In this document: positions 56,973 to 64,000 of the stretch, piece by piece
How the letters are laid out: every line of letters starts with the position of its first letter
How positions within the stretch are numbered: position 1 is the first letter of the stretch
Origin: a virus
Length of the DNA: 64,000 bases
Virus record (IMG/VR): IMGVR_UViG_3300019458_000021
Location: 173,380 to 237,379 of that record
Reading direction: 5' to 3' (one strand)
The notes under the pieces: model-generated
The model's input: only the letters and a program-made list of their open reading frames with translations
What the model was told of the DNA's origin: nothing
The model's database searches: none
Translations under genes and position numbers: made by a program

Positions 56973-57196
56973 CCTCGTTTCTCCGCTCCTGGAAAGTCGC
57001 CAACAATCGAGCGACAATCAAGACAAAAGTGAAACTTGACGTAATCACCACCACCAATTCCAAGATCATGGGGAACGTATTCCTCTATGTACTCAACATC
57101 GATCTTGAAATGATATTCGTCAAGGACAGGCTTGACGATATGGCACCTGTCGTCACATTTAGCGGAAATATAAGCGACGTTTTCGCTTTCACACAC
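56969..57196 (-). CDS. Cys-rich hypothetical protein (75 aa, start uncertain)
   Basis: Cys pairs CESENVAYISAKCDDRC near the start and HFCLDCRS near the end suggest a zinc-binding fold; the middle is acidic (IDVEYIEEYVPHD). The frame is open to 57397, but that part overlaps the next gene. GTG at 57196, just past that gene's stop, is the likeliest start. Not recognised. Confidence 0.5.
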   Translation of the reverse strand: MCESENVAYISAKCDDRCHIVKPVLDEYHFKIDVEYIEEYVPHDLGIGGGDYVKFHFCLDCRSIVGDFPGAEKRG

Positions 57197-57197
57197 A

Positions 57198-57449
57198 TCA
57201 CAACAGGTGATTTCGCACCTTCTTCTTTCCAGGGCCACGCTTTGGCGTGTAGCCACTCTTACGAGGGCCAAGCCAATGATCCGGACCACGAGTGACGACC
57301 CAGTCAAGAACTTCTTTCCCATCCTTGTCCTTCTTGTTGAGAGAGCGACGCTTGATTTTTGCGTCAGGCTTCTTCGTGAAGAACACAGGCTTACCATCTT
57401 CGAGGTACAATCGGCCGTTAACGTCGGCTAACGCGAACAAGTTACTCAC
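57198..57449 (-). CDS. Basic hypothetical protein (83 aa)
   Basis: Lys/Arg-rich (KKPDAKIKRRSLNKKDKDGK, RGPGKKKVRNHLL) with an ordered-looking start MSNLFALADVNGRLYLEDG. First gene of a long minus-strand run; it diverges from the plus-strand pair at 57561. Function unknown. Confidence 0.65.
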   Translation of the reverse strand: MSNLFALADVNGRLYLEDGKPVFFTKKPDAKIKRRSLNKKDKDGKEVLDWVVTRGPDHWLGPRKSGYTPKRGPGKKKVRNHLL

Positions 57450-57560
57450 AGGCAGTGCCTCCTAACTTGGTTTGAATTCAACAGTTTTCTACCGTACGCA
57501 ATAACAAAGGGGTATGACAACAATTCAAGGTAAATACGTGGAACCTCTGAGGAAACAACT

Positions 57561-57794
57561 ATGTTGCTACAAGAAATTGTCGATGTCCGTTCACGATCGA
57601 TCCAGTCATATGCCGAACTTCGAAGCAAACTATTTGACGTGCTTGGGCCACAGGCGATTCGTGGACTTGATCGAGATGCTGCAACGGCTCGAGCACACGA
57701 ACTTCTTCGCAACGCAACATTCCTTGATGACAGACTGAAAGCAAAACTAACCGCGGACGTTATCGAACAACTATATACTCATGAAACTCAATGA
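57561..57794 (+). CDS. Hypothetical protein (77 aa)
   Basis: A small helical protein (MLLQEIVDVRSRSIQSYAEL ... ADVIEQLYTHE). GAGGAAACAACT precedes the ATG. A GTAAATA box at 57532-57538 is a weak late-promoter candidate. It overlaps the next gene by 14 bases. Confidence 0.65.
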   Translation: MLLQEIVDVRSRSIQSYAELRSKLFDVLGPQAIRGLDRDAATARAHELLRNATFLDDRLKAKLTADVIEQLYTHETQ

Positions 57795-58161
57795 AATTAC
57801 TGGCATTATTCGTCGTTCGTACATTCATCTGTACAACCATTATGTTGATGCTGCGTTGACGATCTATGATCAGATGGCGCACGAATACAATAAGCACGAA
57901 TCATCTGATCCGGAACAAGCCAACAGAGACTGGCACCGCGAATGGGAACGGATTGCAGCAAAGATACCAAAAGTTGAATATTATGATATGGCTGAATTTC
58001 TTGAATATCAAGACGAGATACCTGACGTGCTTTCGTACACGCTGTATTACTGGAAACACTCACCACACGCCGACGAATTTTTATCAGCATTCCACAACGC
58101 ACACACTGTTGGCTACCAATTTTGGATCAGACGATCTGGAATGCCTTTGACGTCGCTTTGA
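57781..58161 (+). CDS. Hypothetical protein (126 aa)
   Basis: Helical and aromatic-rich (RRSYIHLYNHYVDAALTIYDQM, DVLSYTLYYWKHSPHADEFL). No motif recognised. The pair 57561/57781 is a small plus-strand island inside a minus-strand block. Confidence 0.65.
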   Translation: MKLNEITGIIRRSYIHLYNHYVDAALTIYDQMAHEYNKHESSDPEQANRDWHREWERIAAKIPKVEYYDMAEFLEYQDEIPDVLSYTLYYWKHSPHADEFLSAFHNAHTVGYQFWIRRSGMPLTSL

Positions 58162-58220
58162 TCGTGAACGATTTCTTAACGACGTCGCCGCTGGTTTCGA
58201 CAGCGGGTCGATCGATGAAA

Positions 58221-58307
58221 CTAGTTGAGATTATAGACAATGATCATAACGGTTACTGCAATTACGCCAGCAATGTTGGCAAGTTCACACCAATTTACGC
58301 CACACAT
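58221..58307 (-). CDS. 28-residue membrane peptide
   Basis: ATG at 58307 with GGAG six bases upstream, directly after the stop of the HELVH gene. The peptide starts MCGVNWCELANIAG and continues as one hydrophobic helix (VIAVTVMIIVYN). Similar in design to the membrane peptide at 53300-53401. Confidence 0.5.
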   Translation of the reverse strand: MCGVNWCELANIAGVIAVTVMIIVYNLN

Positions 58308-58309
58308 TT

Positions 58310-58735
58310 TTAACTCCCACAATGATAACCACACTTTGTTTCCGGTTTTTTAACCCGTAGGCGGGCAAAATTTCCATTCGTCCGAAACTGGACGTTCGAC
58401 CCTTTTTCACGCAAGAAGTAGTTCTGGATAATGATAGCCTCTCCCTCCAGCTTGTCTCTTTCTTCAATAGTTGCAACACCTTGGCACAGAGTTTGGCGCC
58501 AGTGAACCAGCTCATGAACAACAATCGATCTACCAACAATGTCTGATTGATCTATATCTTTGCCAATAACAACATCACCACCGTAACACACCGCATAAAC
58601 TTTCCTGTGGTGTTCATTGGCAATTGTTTGCAAAATCACTTGATCGACAACAACGACGTGAGGCATCGTGTCTCGCTGTGGGAGATCAGTGTTTTCAACC
58701 AACCAATTTAGCAGCGAGGCAATCATAATGTCCAT
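58310..58735 (-). CDS. HELVH zincin-like protein A (141 aa)
   Basis: Motif SIVVHELVHWRQTLC near residue 75, followed by an EGEAIIIQNYFL helix with Glu in the position of a third metal ligand. The order V-V-I-G ... G-R-S ... VHELVH ... E-A ... Q-N-Y-[FL] is shared with the protein at 63199, so they are paralogues. No signal peptide. Candidate small metalloprotease, or a structural relic. Start ATG 58735 after AAGGGGATT (GTG at 58738 adjacent). Confidence 0.65.
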   Translation of the reverse strand: MDIMIASLLNWLVENTDLPQRDTMPHVVVVDQVILQTIANEHHRKVYAVCYGGDVVIGKDIDQSDIVGRSIVVHELVHWRQTLCQGVATIEERDKLEGEAIIIQNYFLREKGSNVQFRTNGNFARLRVKKPETKCGYHCGS

Positions 58736-58797
58736 CACAATCCCCTTGTAAGTTGGTCAAACTGAAATTTCATTGTACAGTACTATTAGGGTCAAAA

Positions 58798-59037
58798 CTA
58801 CTTGTTCGAACGTGCAAAGGCAGAACCTTTCTGATAGTGAAAGTTTACTCGACCGCCATTTGCTTTGATCGCTGCAACTTCCTTTTGCGTCAAGCAGATG
58901 TGATATCGCCCTGTGTCGATGTTCCGCTCGTTGCGCACCTGTGCTTCACTGTGACAGAACTTTGCTGTGTTGAAGTCAGCCTGTTGCAAGAAGCTAACGT
59001 GCGTGATTCCGATTGTGATCATGAAAAGTGTAATCAT
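58798..59037 (-). CDS. Small exported or membrane-anchored protein (79 aa)
   Basis: N-terminal hydrophobic segment MITLFMITIGITHVSF, then a basic chain with two Cys (AKFCHSEAQ, YHICLTQKE). GGAAGGCGC precedes the ATG at 59037. Function unknown. Confidence 0.6.
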   Translation of the reverse strand: MITLFMITIGITHVSFLQQADFNTAKFCHSEAQVRNERNIDTGRYHICLTQKEVAAIKANGGRVNFHYQKGSAFARSNK

Positions 59038-59246
59038 GCGCCTTCCAACATCACACGAAAGAAGCAATCATAGATCTCTTGATTTTGTTCCTTGTATCCT
59101 GTAAACATACAAAAAACCTTGTGATCTACTAAAAATCTTACGATAACTAATCTTTGTACAAAAATCACTAGATGATTTGGTACCCTAATTCCGGAACGTC
59201 TTTTTCGGAAAAATTTGGTTGGACGTATAGTCGATGTTTTAGTGCG

Positions 59247-59750
59247 TCAATTTGTCGTGCTTGTCTCATTGTGTTTCACAAAAGTATGGAAGATTCGTTC
59301 GATTATCTGAGAAAACTCCTTGGTTGTCAATCCCGATTTCATCGTGTTAATTTGAGCACAACACAGAACAACATTTTCTGGAACATAACCGAGTGTGTTA
59401 TCTTTGCGATCAACACAAATGCTCATTCCTCCATTCCGCTGCCGGGTCATTGACTCTCCGCTATAGAAACACCGACCATTTTGCATCTCGAACAATTGCT
59501 CTAGATGTTGCTTATCAATAGTGCATGGGAGATTGGCCGCCATTGCGCGTTCTCTTGCTTGTAGATACCTATACTGGAAGATATTTTCATCTTGCCAGCG
59601 ACTTGAACGATTGCGATATTCTGTTTTGGCTTCTTCCGATAGACCGTCGTATCGACGTTTTACTTTATCGATCGTACATTGTTTGCATCGAGATTTGTTG
59701 CTTTTGTAAAATTGCTGTCGATCAACACATTCACATTGTACACATTTCAT
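59247..59750 (-). CDS. HNH-type endonuclease with N-terminal Cys fingers (167 aa)
   Basis: Starts MKCVQCECVDRQQFY and CKQCTIDKVK (zinc-type), then a basic helical region. The nuclease part is CFYSGESMT ... ICVDRKDNTLGYVPENVVLCCAQINTMKSGLT, matching the D-R-x-D/N ... G-Y ... N-V pattern of the other two HNH genes (18339, 23819). GGGGAG precedes the ATG. Located at the edge of the composition change, consistent with mobile DNA. Confidence 0.8.
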   Translation of the reverse strand: MKCVQCECVDRQQFYKSNKSRCKQCTIDKVKRRYDGLSEEAKTEYRNRSSRWQDENIFQYRYLQARERAMAANLPCTIDKQHLEQLFEMQNGRCFYSGESMTRQRNGGMSICVDRKDNTLGYVPENVVLCCAQINTMKSGLTTKEFSQIIERIFHTFVKHNETSTTN

Positions 59751-60153
59751 AATAATTACTCCCCAAAAAACTTATTTAGATTTTTTTGTGGAATTGCTTT
59801 TGGGTGAATTTTCGGCTTAAAAAATTTCAACGGCGGTTTTGACAAACACCAAACCTATATTACACCGGCGCCGAGCATCGCCACCTCAAAGATTTCCTTT
59901 CGCCTACGCCTTAGAGGACTTCGTTTGTTGTCAAACGTTTAGGGGAGCCCGATGCTTAGACCTTGCGGCCAACGGCCAGCGGTCTTGATGTCAATACCAG
60001 TGATCATCCTTCGTACACTGCTCCCTGTGCCGGTGGCGTTGCCTTTCAGAACGATCCGTGTCATTACTCGGCCGGCTGCTGGTGGGTGCGCTCCAGGCAG
60101 CTGCCGAACTTCGAGTTCGCCATGCTGGAGGCGAACAGGCCGACGGCCTTCGC
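59751..60153 (-). other. Gene-poor stretch at composition boundary
   Basis: About 400 bases with no supported gene. At 59773-59779 a CTAAATA box (minus strand) stands before the HNH gene. From about 59870 onward GC content rises sharply (one 60-base line, 60121-60180, is about 62% G+C). The frame downstream of the small lipoprotein (60154) stays open for 29 more codons after its amber stop. Confidence 0.5.
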
Positions 60154-60252
60154 CTAACACTTCGATGTGCCATCATCCGCCTTCAGCGTGATCTGGGACA
60201 TGGCACAGCCAGCCAGAAGGATGGTGATGGCAATGATCATTGCTGCTTTCAT
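60154..60252 (-). CDS. Very small lipoprotein (32 aa), frame continues after amber
   Basis: MKAAMIIAITILLAGC is a complete signal plus lipobox, with 16 more residues to TAG at 60154-60156. The same frame continues in sense for 29 codons (AKAVGLFASSMANSKFGSC) to a TAA, so it may be a nonsense-truncated longer lipoprotein. GC-rich DNA makes open frames more likely by chance, so the extension is uncertain. Confidence 0.5.
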   Translation of the reverse strand: MKAAMIIAITILLAGCAMSQITLKADDGTSKC

Positions 60253-60275
60253 TTGTTTATTCCTTGTTCCAGTTG

Positions 60276-60358
60276 GGGTATTGTACGCCGATCGGACTTA
60301 GTTGGCAACTACATCTCGCCAGCCGTCCGTTTCTCGCAGGCTAGTCGTTCTTTCTGGA
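60276..60358 (-). repeat. 83-84 bp direct repeat, copy 1
   Basis: Nearly identical to 61424-61507 (one inserted T and a few substitutions). It covers the last 16 codons and the downstream flank of the gene at 60309-60722. Confidence 0.9.
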
Positions 60359-60722
60359 ACGCTGTCGCTGGGTCGCTGTATTCGTCGTACACTCGCAGGA
60401 CGAAGTCCCACAGCCCTTCTTCGCCGATCTTGTTGAACCATGCTTGCACGACTGGGCCCAGGATGTCGCTCTCGACGAACTCAGCTTCCGTTGTCGACAT
60501 CCACAGCAGGTCAAACGCGACTAGCGTGATGTCACGAGAATGCCCCTTGCTTTTCCACTGCACGACGTGGTTTGCGGTCAGCCCGGTCACGCCACACTCG
60601 TTCACCAGGCCGGTGGGGATCTCCCCGTCCGCATGCGCTCGAGGCATCAAGATCAAGCACAGCGCCCCAACCAAGACAAACGCCGCAAGCGCGAGCACGA
60701 TTGTGTTGACGATCCGTTCCAT
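60309..60722 (-). CDS. Secreted or membrane-anchored hypothetical protein (137 aa)
   Basis: N-terminal hydrophobic segment (MERIVNTIVLALAAFVLVGALCLILM) and AHADGE, consistent with a signal peptide cleaved after AHA. The mature part is acidic, with two Cys (VNECGV, LACEKRT). Codon use is GC-rich. The C-terminal 16 residues are repeated as a separate mini-ORF at 61458-61517. Confidence 0.65.
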   Translation of the reverse strand: MERIVNTIVLALAAFVLVGALCLILMPRAHADGEIPTGLVNECGVTGLTANHVVQWKSKGHSRDITLVAFDLLWMSTTEAEFVESDILGPVVQAWFNKIGEEGLWDFVLRVYDEYSDPATAFQKERLACEKRTAGEM

Positions 60723-60723
60723 A

Positions 60724-61194
60724 CTACTTCGCCTTGCGCGCATTGTACACGTACGTGCGGGCGCCGGCTTCCGTCATGCCGAGTTCTTTCTGGAACAGAG
60801 TGGTCAAGTCCTTGTTGCTCATCGTCGGGTTGGCCCGTACGAGTTCCTTCGCGCGCTCGGTCTTGCTCTTGGGCTTGTCTTCGACAGGGTGCGCATCGGC
60901 CTCAGCTTCCGCTTTCGGAGTGAACACCTCGCACAGCCACTTGCTGGTGAGCAGCGAGTCGAGCTGCTGTTGGTCGGTATTCGTCACGTTCATGGGAGCT
61001 CCTTCGAAGGTCCATAACTTGGTACCACGGGCGCCGATCGCTTTGTACTTCATCCAGTGCAACTCTTCGGCGTGCGCGAACAGGATCGGCTCGTGTTCGA
61101 ACTCCTCGAAGATCATTCCGTCACGATGGCTCCACTTACGCTCCGGCGCCACCCGATTCAGGTACTCGACTGCGTCTTGCGCGGTTGGTTTCAT
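60724..61194 (-). CDS. Hypothetical protein with HTH-like C-terminus (156 aa)
   Basis: The N-terminal ~90 residues are of mixed structure (FEEFEHEPILFAHAEELHW). The C-terminal ~50 (TERAKELVRANPTMSNKDLTTLF ... GMTEAGARTYVYNARK) have a helix-turn-helix pattern similar to DNA-packaging or regulator tails. It overlaps the upstream membrane gene by 4 bases. Function unknown. Confidence 0.65.
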   Translation of the reverse strand: MKPTAQDAVEYLNRVAPERKWSHRDGMIFEEFEHEPILFAHAEELHWMKYKAIGARGTKLWTFEGAPMNVTNTDQQQLDSLLTSKWLCEVFTPKAEAEADAHPVEDKPKSKTERAKELVRANPTMSNKDLTTLFQKELGMTEAGARTYVYNARKAK

Positions 61195-61397
61195 TGTTGT
61201 CCCAATTTAATGAAAGGTTTGTACGTCGCAACGAGCCGCATCAGATGTATTCCGATGATCCACATGCACACCAGCTGCCATCCTGCGACTTGATTGAACC
61301 GCTGCTTGACGATCGTGTTGATGAGGCAGCCACTAACCAGGAGCAAATTGAACGACCAGATCATCACTGCGAACATGTCCGATCTGAAGAAATCCAC
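61191..61397 (-). CDS. Two-segment membrane protein (68 aa)
   Basis: Hydrophobic segments at about 8-28 (MFAVMIWSFNLLLVSGCLI) and 37-56 (VAGWQLVCMWIIGIHLMRLV), with a short basic C-terminus. Coupled to the next gene. Could be a holin-like or superinfection-immunity protein, but nothing specific supports this. Confidence 0.6.
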   Translation of the reverse strand: MDFFRSDMFAVMIWSFNLLLVSGCLINTIVKQRFNQVAGWQLVCMWIIGIHLMRLVATYKPFIKLGQQ

Positions 61398-61423
61398 TTC
61401 AAGCTCCTGTTGTCACACTGATA

Positions 61424-61507
61424 GGGTATTGTACGCCGATCGGACTTAGTTGGCAACTTACATCTCGCCAGCCGTCCGTTTCTCGCAGGCTAGTCGCTCC
61501 TTCTGGA
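61424..61507 (-). repeat. 83-84 bp direct repeat, copy 2
   Basis: Second copy of the 60276-60358 repeat, 1.15 kb away. It now carries a separate start codon and SD (see 61458-61517). Confidence 0.9.
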
Positions 61508-61517
61508 TGATCTTCAT
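61458..61517 (-). pseudogene. 19-codon mini-ORF made from duplicated C-terminus
   Basis: GGGGAG then ATG (61517). The peptide MKIIQKERLACEKRTAGEM shares its last 15 residues with the end of the 60309 protein. It is probably a duplication remnant, although it keeps translation signals. Confidence 0.5.
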
Positions 61518-61568
61518 CTTACTCCCCTGCGACGAACTTCACGATTTCGACTTCTTCGCCGTCGTTGT

Positions 61569-61808
61569 TCAGATCACGCCACGCAACTCGTCGTCTTCCG
61601 TGACGAAGTAGCTGAGATACTGCTCATCTTCGTCCGTGAGCACAGTCGAGTCGTCGACCATCTGCATCTGAAAGTCGCGCACGTTCTCGTGGAACCGATC
61701 GCCGACACCGAAGTCAGGCGTCTCTTCCGCCAACGGCATGGCATCGTACCAACGCGTGACAAGTATGAGCTGCTTGTAGCTGTCTTTCGGAATCTGCACT
61801 TCACGCAT
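61569..61808 (-). CDS. Acidic hypothetical protein (79 aa), possible 3' frameshift
   Basis: Start ATG 61808 (GGGAGAGACGTG upstream). Strongly acidic second half (DDSTVLTDEDEQYLSYFVTEDDELR). Shortly past its end another frame continues with the acidic coding-like DLNNDGEEVEIVKFVAGE to 61518, so a frameshift may have shortened the protein. Function unknown. Confidence 0.55.
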   Translation of the reverse strand: MREVQIPKDSYKQLILVTRWYDAMPLAEETPDFGVGDRFHENVRDFQMQMVDDSTVLTDEDEQYLSYFVTEDDELRGVI

Positions 61809-61866
61809 CACGTCTCTCCCAACTGATGATGAGCCCATTATACACTGATGGGCTCAAATTTGGCAA

Positions 61867-62142
61867 CTACATGCTCCAATATGATTCGCAGCTGGGATCG
61901 CAGTAGTGCGGCGTGTTGACAGGTATGACGACGTCTTTGCCGCTGATCAGGTTCTTCACGGTTTTCGTCTTCTCGATGTGCTGCGCGAAGTGCTTCGCCT
62001 CGGCAACATCGTACTGAGCGAGATCGAGAAGGTGCTTGCCACATTCGCGTGTCATCCCGGCTTTGGCCGCCCGCTCCGTGGCGTAGCCATCTCGTTTGCC
62101 GAGAAGCAAAGTACTGTCCTTGTGGAAGATGACGTATCTCAT
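61867..62142 (-). CDS. Hypothetical protein (91 aa)
   Basis: Starts MRYVIFHKDSTLLLGKRDGYATERAAK, a stretch common in small podovirus/siphovirus early proteins. It ends with HYCDPSCESYW. No enzymatic motif. GC-rich codon use. Confidence 0.65.
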   Translation of the reverse strand: MRYVIFHKDSTLLLGKRDGYATERAAKAGMTRECGKHLLDLAQYDVAEAKHFAQHIEKTKTVKNLISGKDVVIPVNTPHYCDPSCESYWSM

Positions 62143-62188
62143 CCTTGCACCTCGCTGAATTCACTGTTCTCCTGCCGAAGCTTCACCT

Positions 62189-62596
62189 TCACGCTTGTAC
62201 TCCTTTCGTAGCTTTCGCGACGGCGATCTCGTTCAGTTGATCGGCGTACTTACAAATGCGAGGATACAAGATTTGGTCGGTTCCTTCCACATCTCCGGTC
62301 GGATTCACACGAGTCTTCTTCGCACGAATTCGCATCCACTTCTCGATCTGCCAGTCGAGCAGAGTCTTGTGCTTGAGGAAGTACTTCGCGGTCAAGCTAC
62401 CGCTCTTCGCATCAGCGCCGCTGAATCCCGCACCGTTGTGGAGGTGGGTGTTGTTCGTGCTTTGCTCGCTCTCGGTTTGACGCTCGAATAGCGCAACCAA
62501 TGCGCGCCCGAGAATCTGGATCTGCTTCTCTTTCGGAGCGGCGACCAGCATCAGGTGCAGGCTCTCTTTGGTCACGATCGGTTGTTGGGCGCTCAT
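62189..62596 (-). CDS. Conserved small phage protein (135 aa)
   Basis: SLTAKYFLKHKTLLDWQIEKW and RICKYADQLNEIA resemble a small protein seen in unrelated (T7-like and other) phages, of unknown function. Codon use and GC content differ from the left part of the window, supporting acquisition of this segment from another phage. Confidence 0.65.
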   Translation of the reverse strand: MSAQQPIVTKESLHLMLVAAPKEKQIQILGRALVALFERQTESEQSTNNTHLHNGAGFSGADAKSGSLTAKYFLKHKTLLDWQIEKWMRIRAKKTRVNPTGDVEGTDQILYPRICKYADQLNEIAVAKATKGVQA

Positions 62597-62652
62597 CTTC
62601 TATCTATCCTGGATCAACTGATGAGGACATTGTACACAAGTTTGGCAAATTG

Positions 62653-63183
62653 TCAACCGTCATCTTTAGTCCACTCTGGCTGCAGCAATTTCAGTGAATC
62701 TATGATGTCCCTCTCACTGAGGGTTGATGAGAAGCCAAACTTGGCCAACGTTGAGACTTTCGTCGGATCGAAATGATCGAAATATGCTTCGACCTCATCA
62801 ATTATCCACTTCGCTTGAAGAAGCGAAGTATGTGGATATGCAACTCGTAACGCTCTCATTGCATCAATTTTGCTGTTTTTTCGCCAAAGTGCATCCGCGA
62901 CGAGCGCATGCCAAGGCTCGTAATTGGCGTGCGAGAATCCACACCCTCGATACGAGTCACGCTTGCGGGCTTCTTCAAGCTCAATTCCACGTACTACTGC
63001 GACGTAATGCGTAGTCGAATTGGGAATCTTTGCATACTCAGCCCGTCGCCACTCACTGATCTGCGCCTCTACATGCAGAGCATAATGGACTAACGCTCGG
63101 CGTTGCTGTGCGTTCATGTTGACATGATAGCCAAACCTCACGATCACATCAACGTTGATCTTTGCGATCTGGCTATTTGACAA
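62653..63183 (-). CDS. Hypothetical protein (154-176 aa; start uncertain)
   Basis: TTG at 63183 or ATG at 63117. Helical and basic (AQQRRALVHYALHVEAQISEWRR, WHALVADALWRKNSKIDAMRAL). YPHTSLLQAKWIIDEV near residue 120. Not recognised. The lower-GC codon use returns here. Confidence 0.6.
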   Translation of the reverse strand: MSNSQIAKINVDVIVRFGYHVNMNAQQRRALVHYALHVEAQISEWRRAEYAKIPNSTTHYVAVVRGIELEEARKRDSYRGCGFSHANYEPWHALVADALWRKNSKIDAMRALRVAYPHTSLLQAKWIIDEVEAYFDHFDPTKVSTLAKFGFSSTLSERDIIDSLKLLQPEWTKDDG

Positions 63184-63198
63184 TCCGTGTGGTCGTGT

Positions 63199-63651
63199 CT
63201 ATTCAGCACGTTCAGAGAAAGAGTCATCCTTTCGCTGCACTGGTCGAAACGGTAGCACATCTTCTGCTCGCAGTGCTGGTGTGAACAGATCCATATAGAA
63301 CGGATTTGGCACACGCGACTTCGATCCGATCGACTCCAAGTACTTGTTTTGGATCTCGTAGGCGATTGCTTCTCGCTTCGCGAGCACGTTCGCTTTGGCT
63401 CGAGGGCACTTGTCCTGTGTGTAATGTACGAGCTCGTGAACAAGCGTTGAACGACCGAGCTCGGTCTTGAGATCAACCATTGGTCCGAGCATTACGTGTC
63501 CGTGGAGACAGATCGCGACAGCAGGTTGCTTGTACAGCCTCTCAATCCGTTGAGATGATTCGTAGGTGACGACTACGTCCTCATCGGACACGTGGATCCC
63601 AACACTCGCGATGAACGCGAATAGTGCGTGGATCAGAGCTTGGTCGACCAT
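63199..63651 (-). CDS. HELVH zincin-like protein B (150 aa)
   Basis: Motif STLVHELVHYTQDKC near residue 75, then REAIAYEIQNKYLESIG. Paralogous to the 58310 protein (same order of VMLG, GRS, HELVH, EA and QN-x-[YF]-L). The longer C-terminus reads VLPFRPVQRKDDSF. Candidate small metalloprotease with unknown substrate. Confidence 0.65.
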   Translation of the reverse strand: MVDQALIHALFAFIASVGIHVSDEDVVVTYESSQRIERLYKQPAVAICLHGHVMLGPMVDLKTELGRSTLVHELVHYTQDKCPRAKANVLAKREAIAYEIQNKYLESIGSKSRVPNPFYMDLFTPALRAEDVLPFRPVQRKDDSFSERAE

Positions 63652-63725
63652 GGCGTGTTTACTAGTAATCTAGAACGAACTTGGCCATGATAGTTCCTCA
63701 CCTGGCATGAATCGCGCTAGCATTG

Positions 63726-64000
63726 TCATTCTCCTTTGTACCAATTCGACAGTTCAGACATTGCTGCACCAGACGACCAATTTGCAGCACGTACCACGTC
63801 ATGGGCCCGCCGGCGGTCATTTGCAGACAGTGCCTGGTGAAAGAGGTGTTGCGTGCGTTCGTAGTACACGATGCTCTTGATCTCCTCTTCCATCGCCTCA
63901 GGGTCGTCGACTTCGATCCTTGTCAGGAGCTCAGAAATGAAAGCATTTACGACGTCATCGAACCGACCGCGTACGAGGAAGGTTCGAAGGGTGACCGAGT
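63726..64000 (-). CDS. Hypothetical protein, 5'-truncated by window edge
   Basis: An open frame runs from the window end to TGA at 63726-63728: VTLRTFLVRGRFDDVVNAF ... EAMEEEIKSIVYYERTQHLF ... GAAMSELSNWYKGE. Helical and acidic. Between it and the HELVH gene (63652-63725) only peptides under 20 codons occur. Confidence 0.6.
   Translation of the reverse strand, partial: SVTLRTFLVRGRFDDVVNAFISELLTRIEVDDPEAMEEEIKSIVYYERTQHLFHQALSANDRRRAHDVVRAANWSSGAAMSELSNWYKGE

Noticed and set aside
58122-58313. 63-codon plus-strand ORF after the 57781 gene
   Set aside because: Overlaps the end of 57781 in another frame, lacks an SD and is antisense to the 28-residue membrane peptide gene.
60058-61017. 319-codon plus-strand ORF in the GC-rich segment
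   Set aside because: Antisense to three co-directional genes with signal peptides and SD sites. Ser/Arg-rich composition typical of a shadow frame in GC-rich DNA.
1-64000. CRISPR arrays
   Set aside because: No regularly spaced direct repeats of 24-40 bases with unique spacers were found. Repeats seen are tandem duplications or coding repeats.

Overview
The window is a segment of a large T4-superfamily tailed phage (myovirus-like) genome. Three things point to this. Recognisable T4-type replication and recombination genes are present: a UvsW helicase, a UvsY-like mediator, the gp44 clamp-loader ATPase and a gp62-like partner. T4-type late promoters of the form (C/G/T)ATAAATA stand before several genes. 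Genes are small, dense and overlapping, with very large tail-fibre-like proteins. A Gram-negative host is suggested by a lipobox lipoprotein, Sec signal peptides and a family 9 (LPS-type) glycosyltransferase. The host genus cannot be read from the sequence.

Layout. 1-10016 (+): a partial nucleotidyltransferase, UvsY/UvsW, an N-terminal DnaE-palm fragment, a tandem-GroES protein, a membrane/coiled-coil protein, the clamp loader and a MazG fusion. 10064-35066 (+): a 25 kb adsorption-structure region. Fibre-like proteins, a 1,444-residue Gly-rich repeat protein and a double RCC1-propeller protein flank an unusual enzyme island (11354-23776). The island holds five divergent radical SAM proteins, two 2-oxoglutarate/Fe(II) oxygenases, a glycosyltransferase-like protein, two HNH endonucleases and a protein whose C-terminus is a Cys/His-Ser-Ser repeat. 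35082-38328: the second half of the split DnaE-like gene, an Fe superoxide dismutase and a reading frame broken by one ochre codon. 38318-50019 (mostly -): uracil-DNA glycosylase, GNAT, FolE2, an intein-containing P-loop kinase, three tRNAs, truncated gene copies, a macro-domain protein, a QueD-like protein and an A-type Fe-S carrier. 50115-51695 (+): two structural proteins. 51707-63651 (mostly -): many small early-type genes, including a SpoT/MESH1-like HD hydrolase, a CX5R phosphatase and three HExxH proteins. The part from about 59870 to 62640 is visibly GC-richer than the rest and carries an 83-84 bp direct repeat.

How it may fit together (inference). The radical SAM/2OG island lies inside the tail-fibre operon and next to the Cys/His-Ser-Ser protein, so it looks like a system for post-translational modification of a virion protein. 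The A-type Fe-S carrier and the FeSOD elsewhere in the window would suit a phage that must load and protect several [4Fe-4S] enzymes. FolE2 and the QueD-like protein point to 7-deazaguanine or pterin chemistry. The DnaE-like pieces join, on paper, exactly before the catalytic Asp pair, giving a miniature C-family polymerase core split over 30 kb. All calls rest on reading motifs by eye; no database search was possible.
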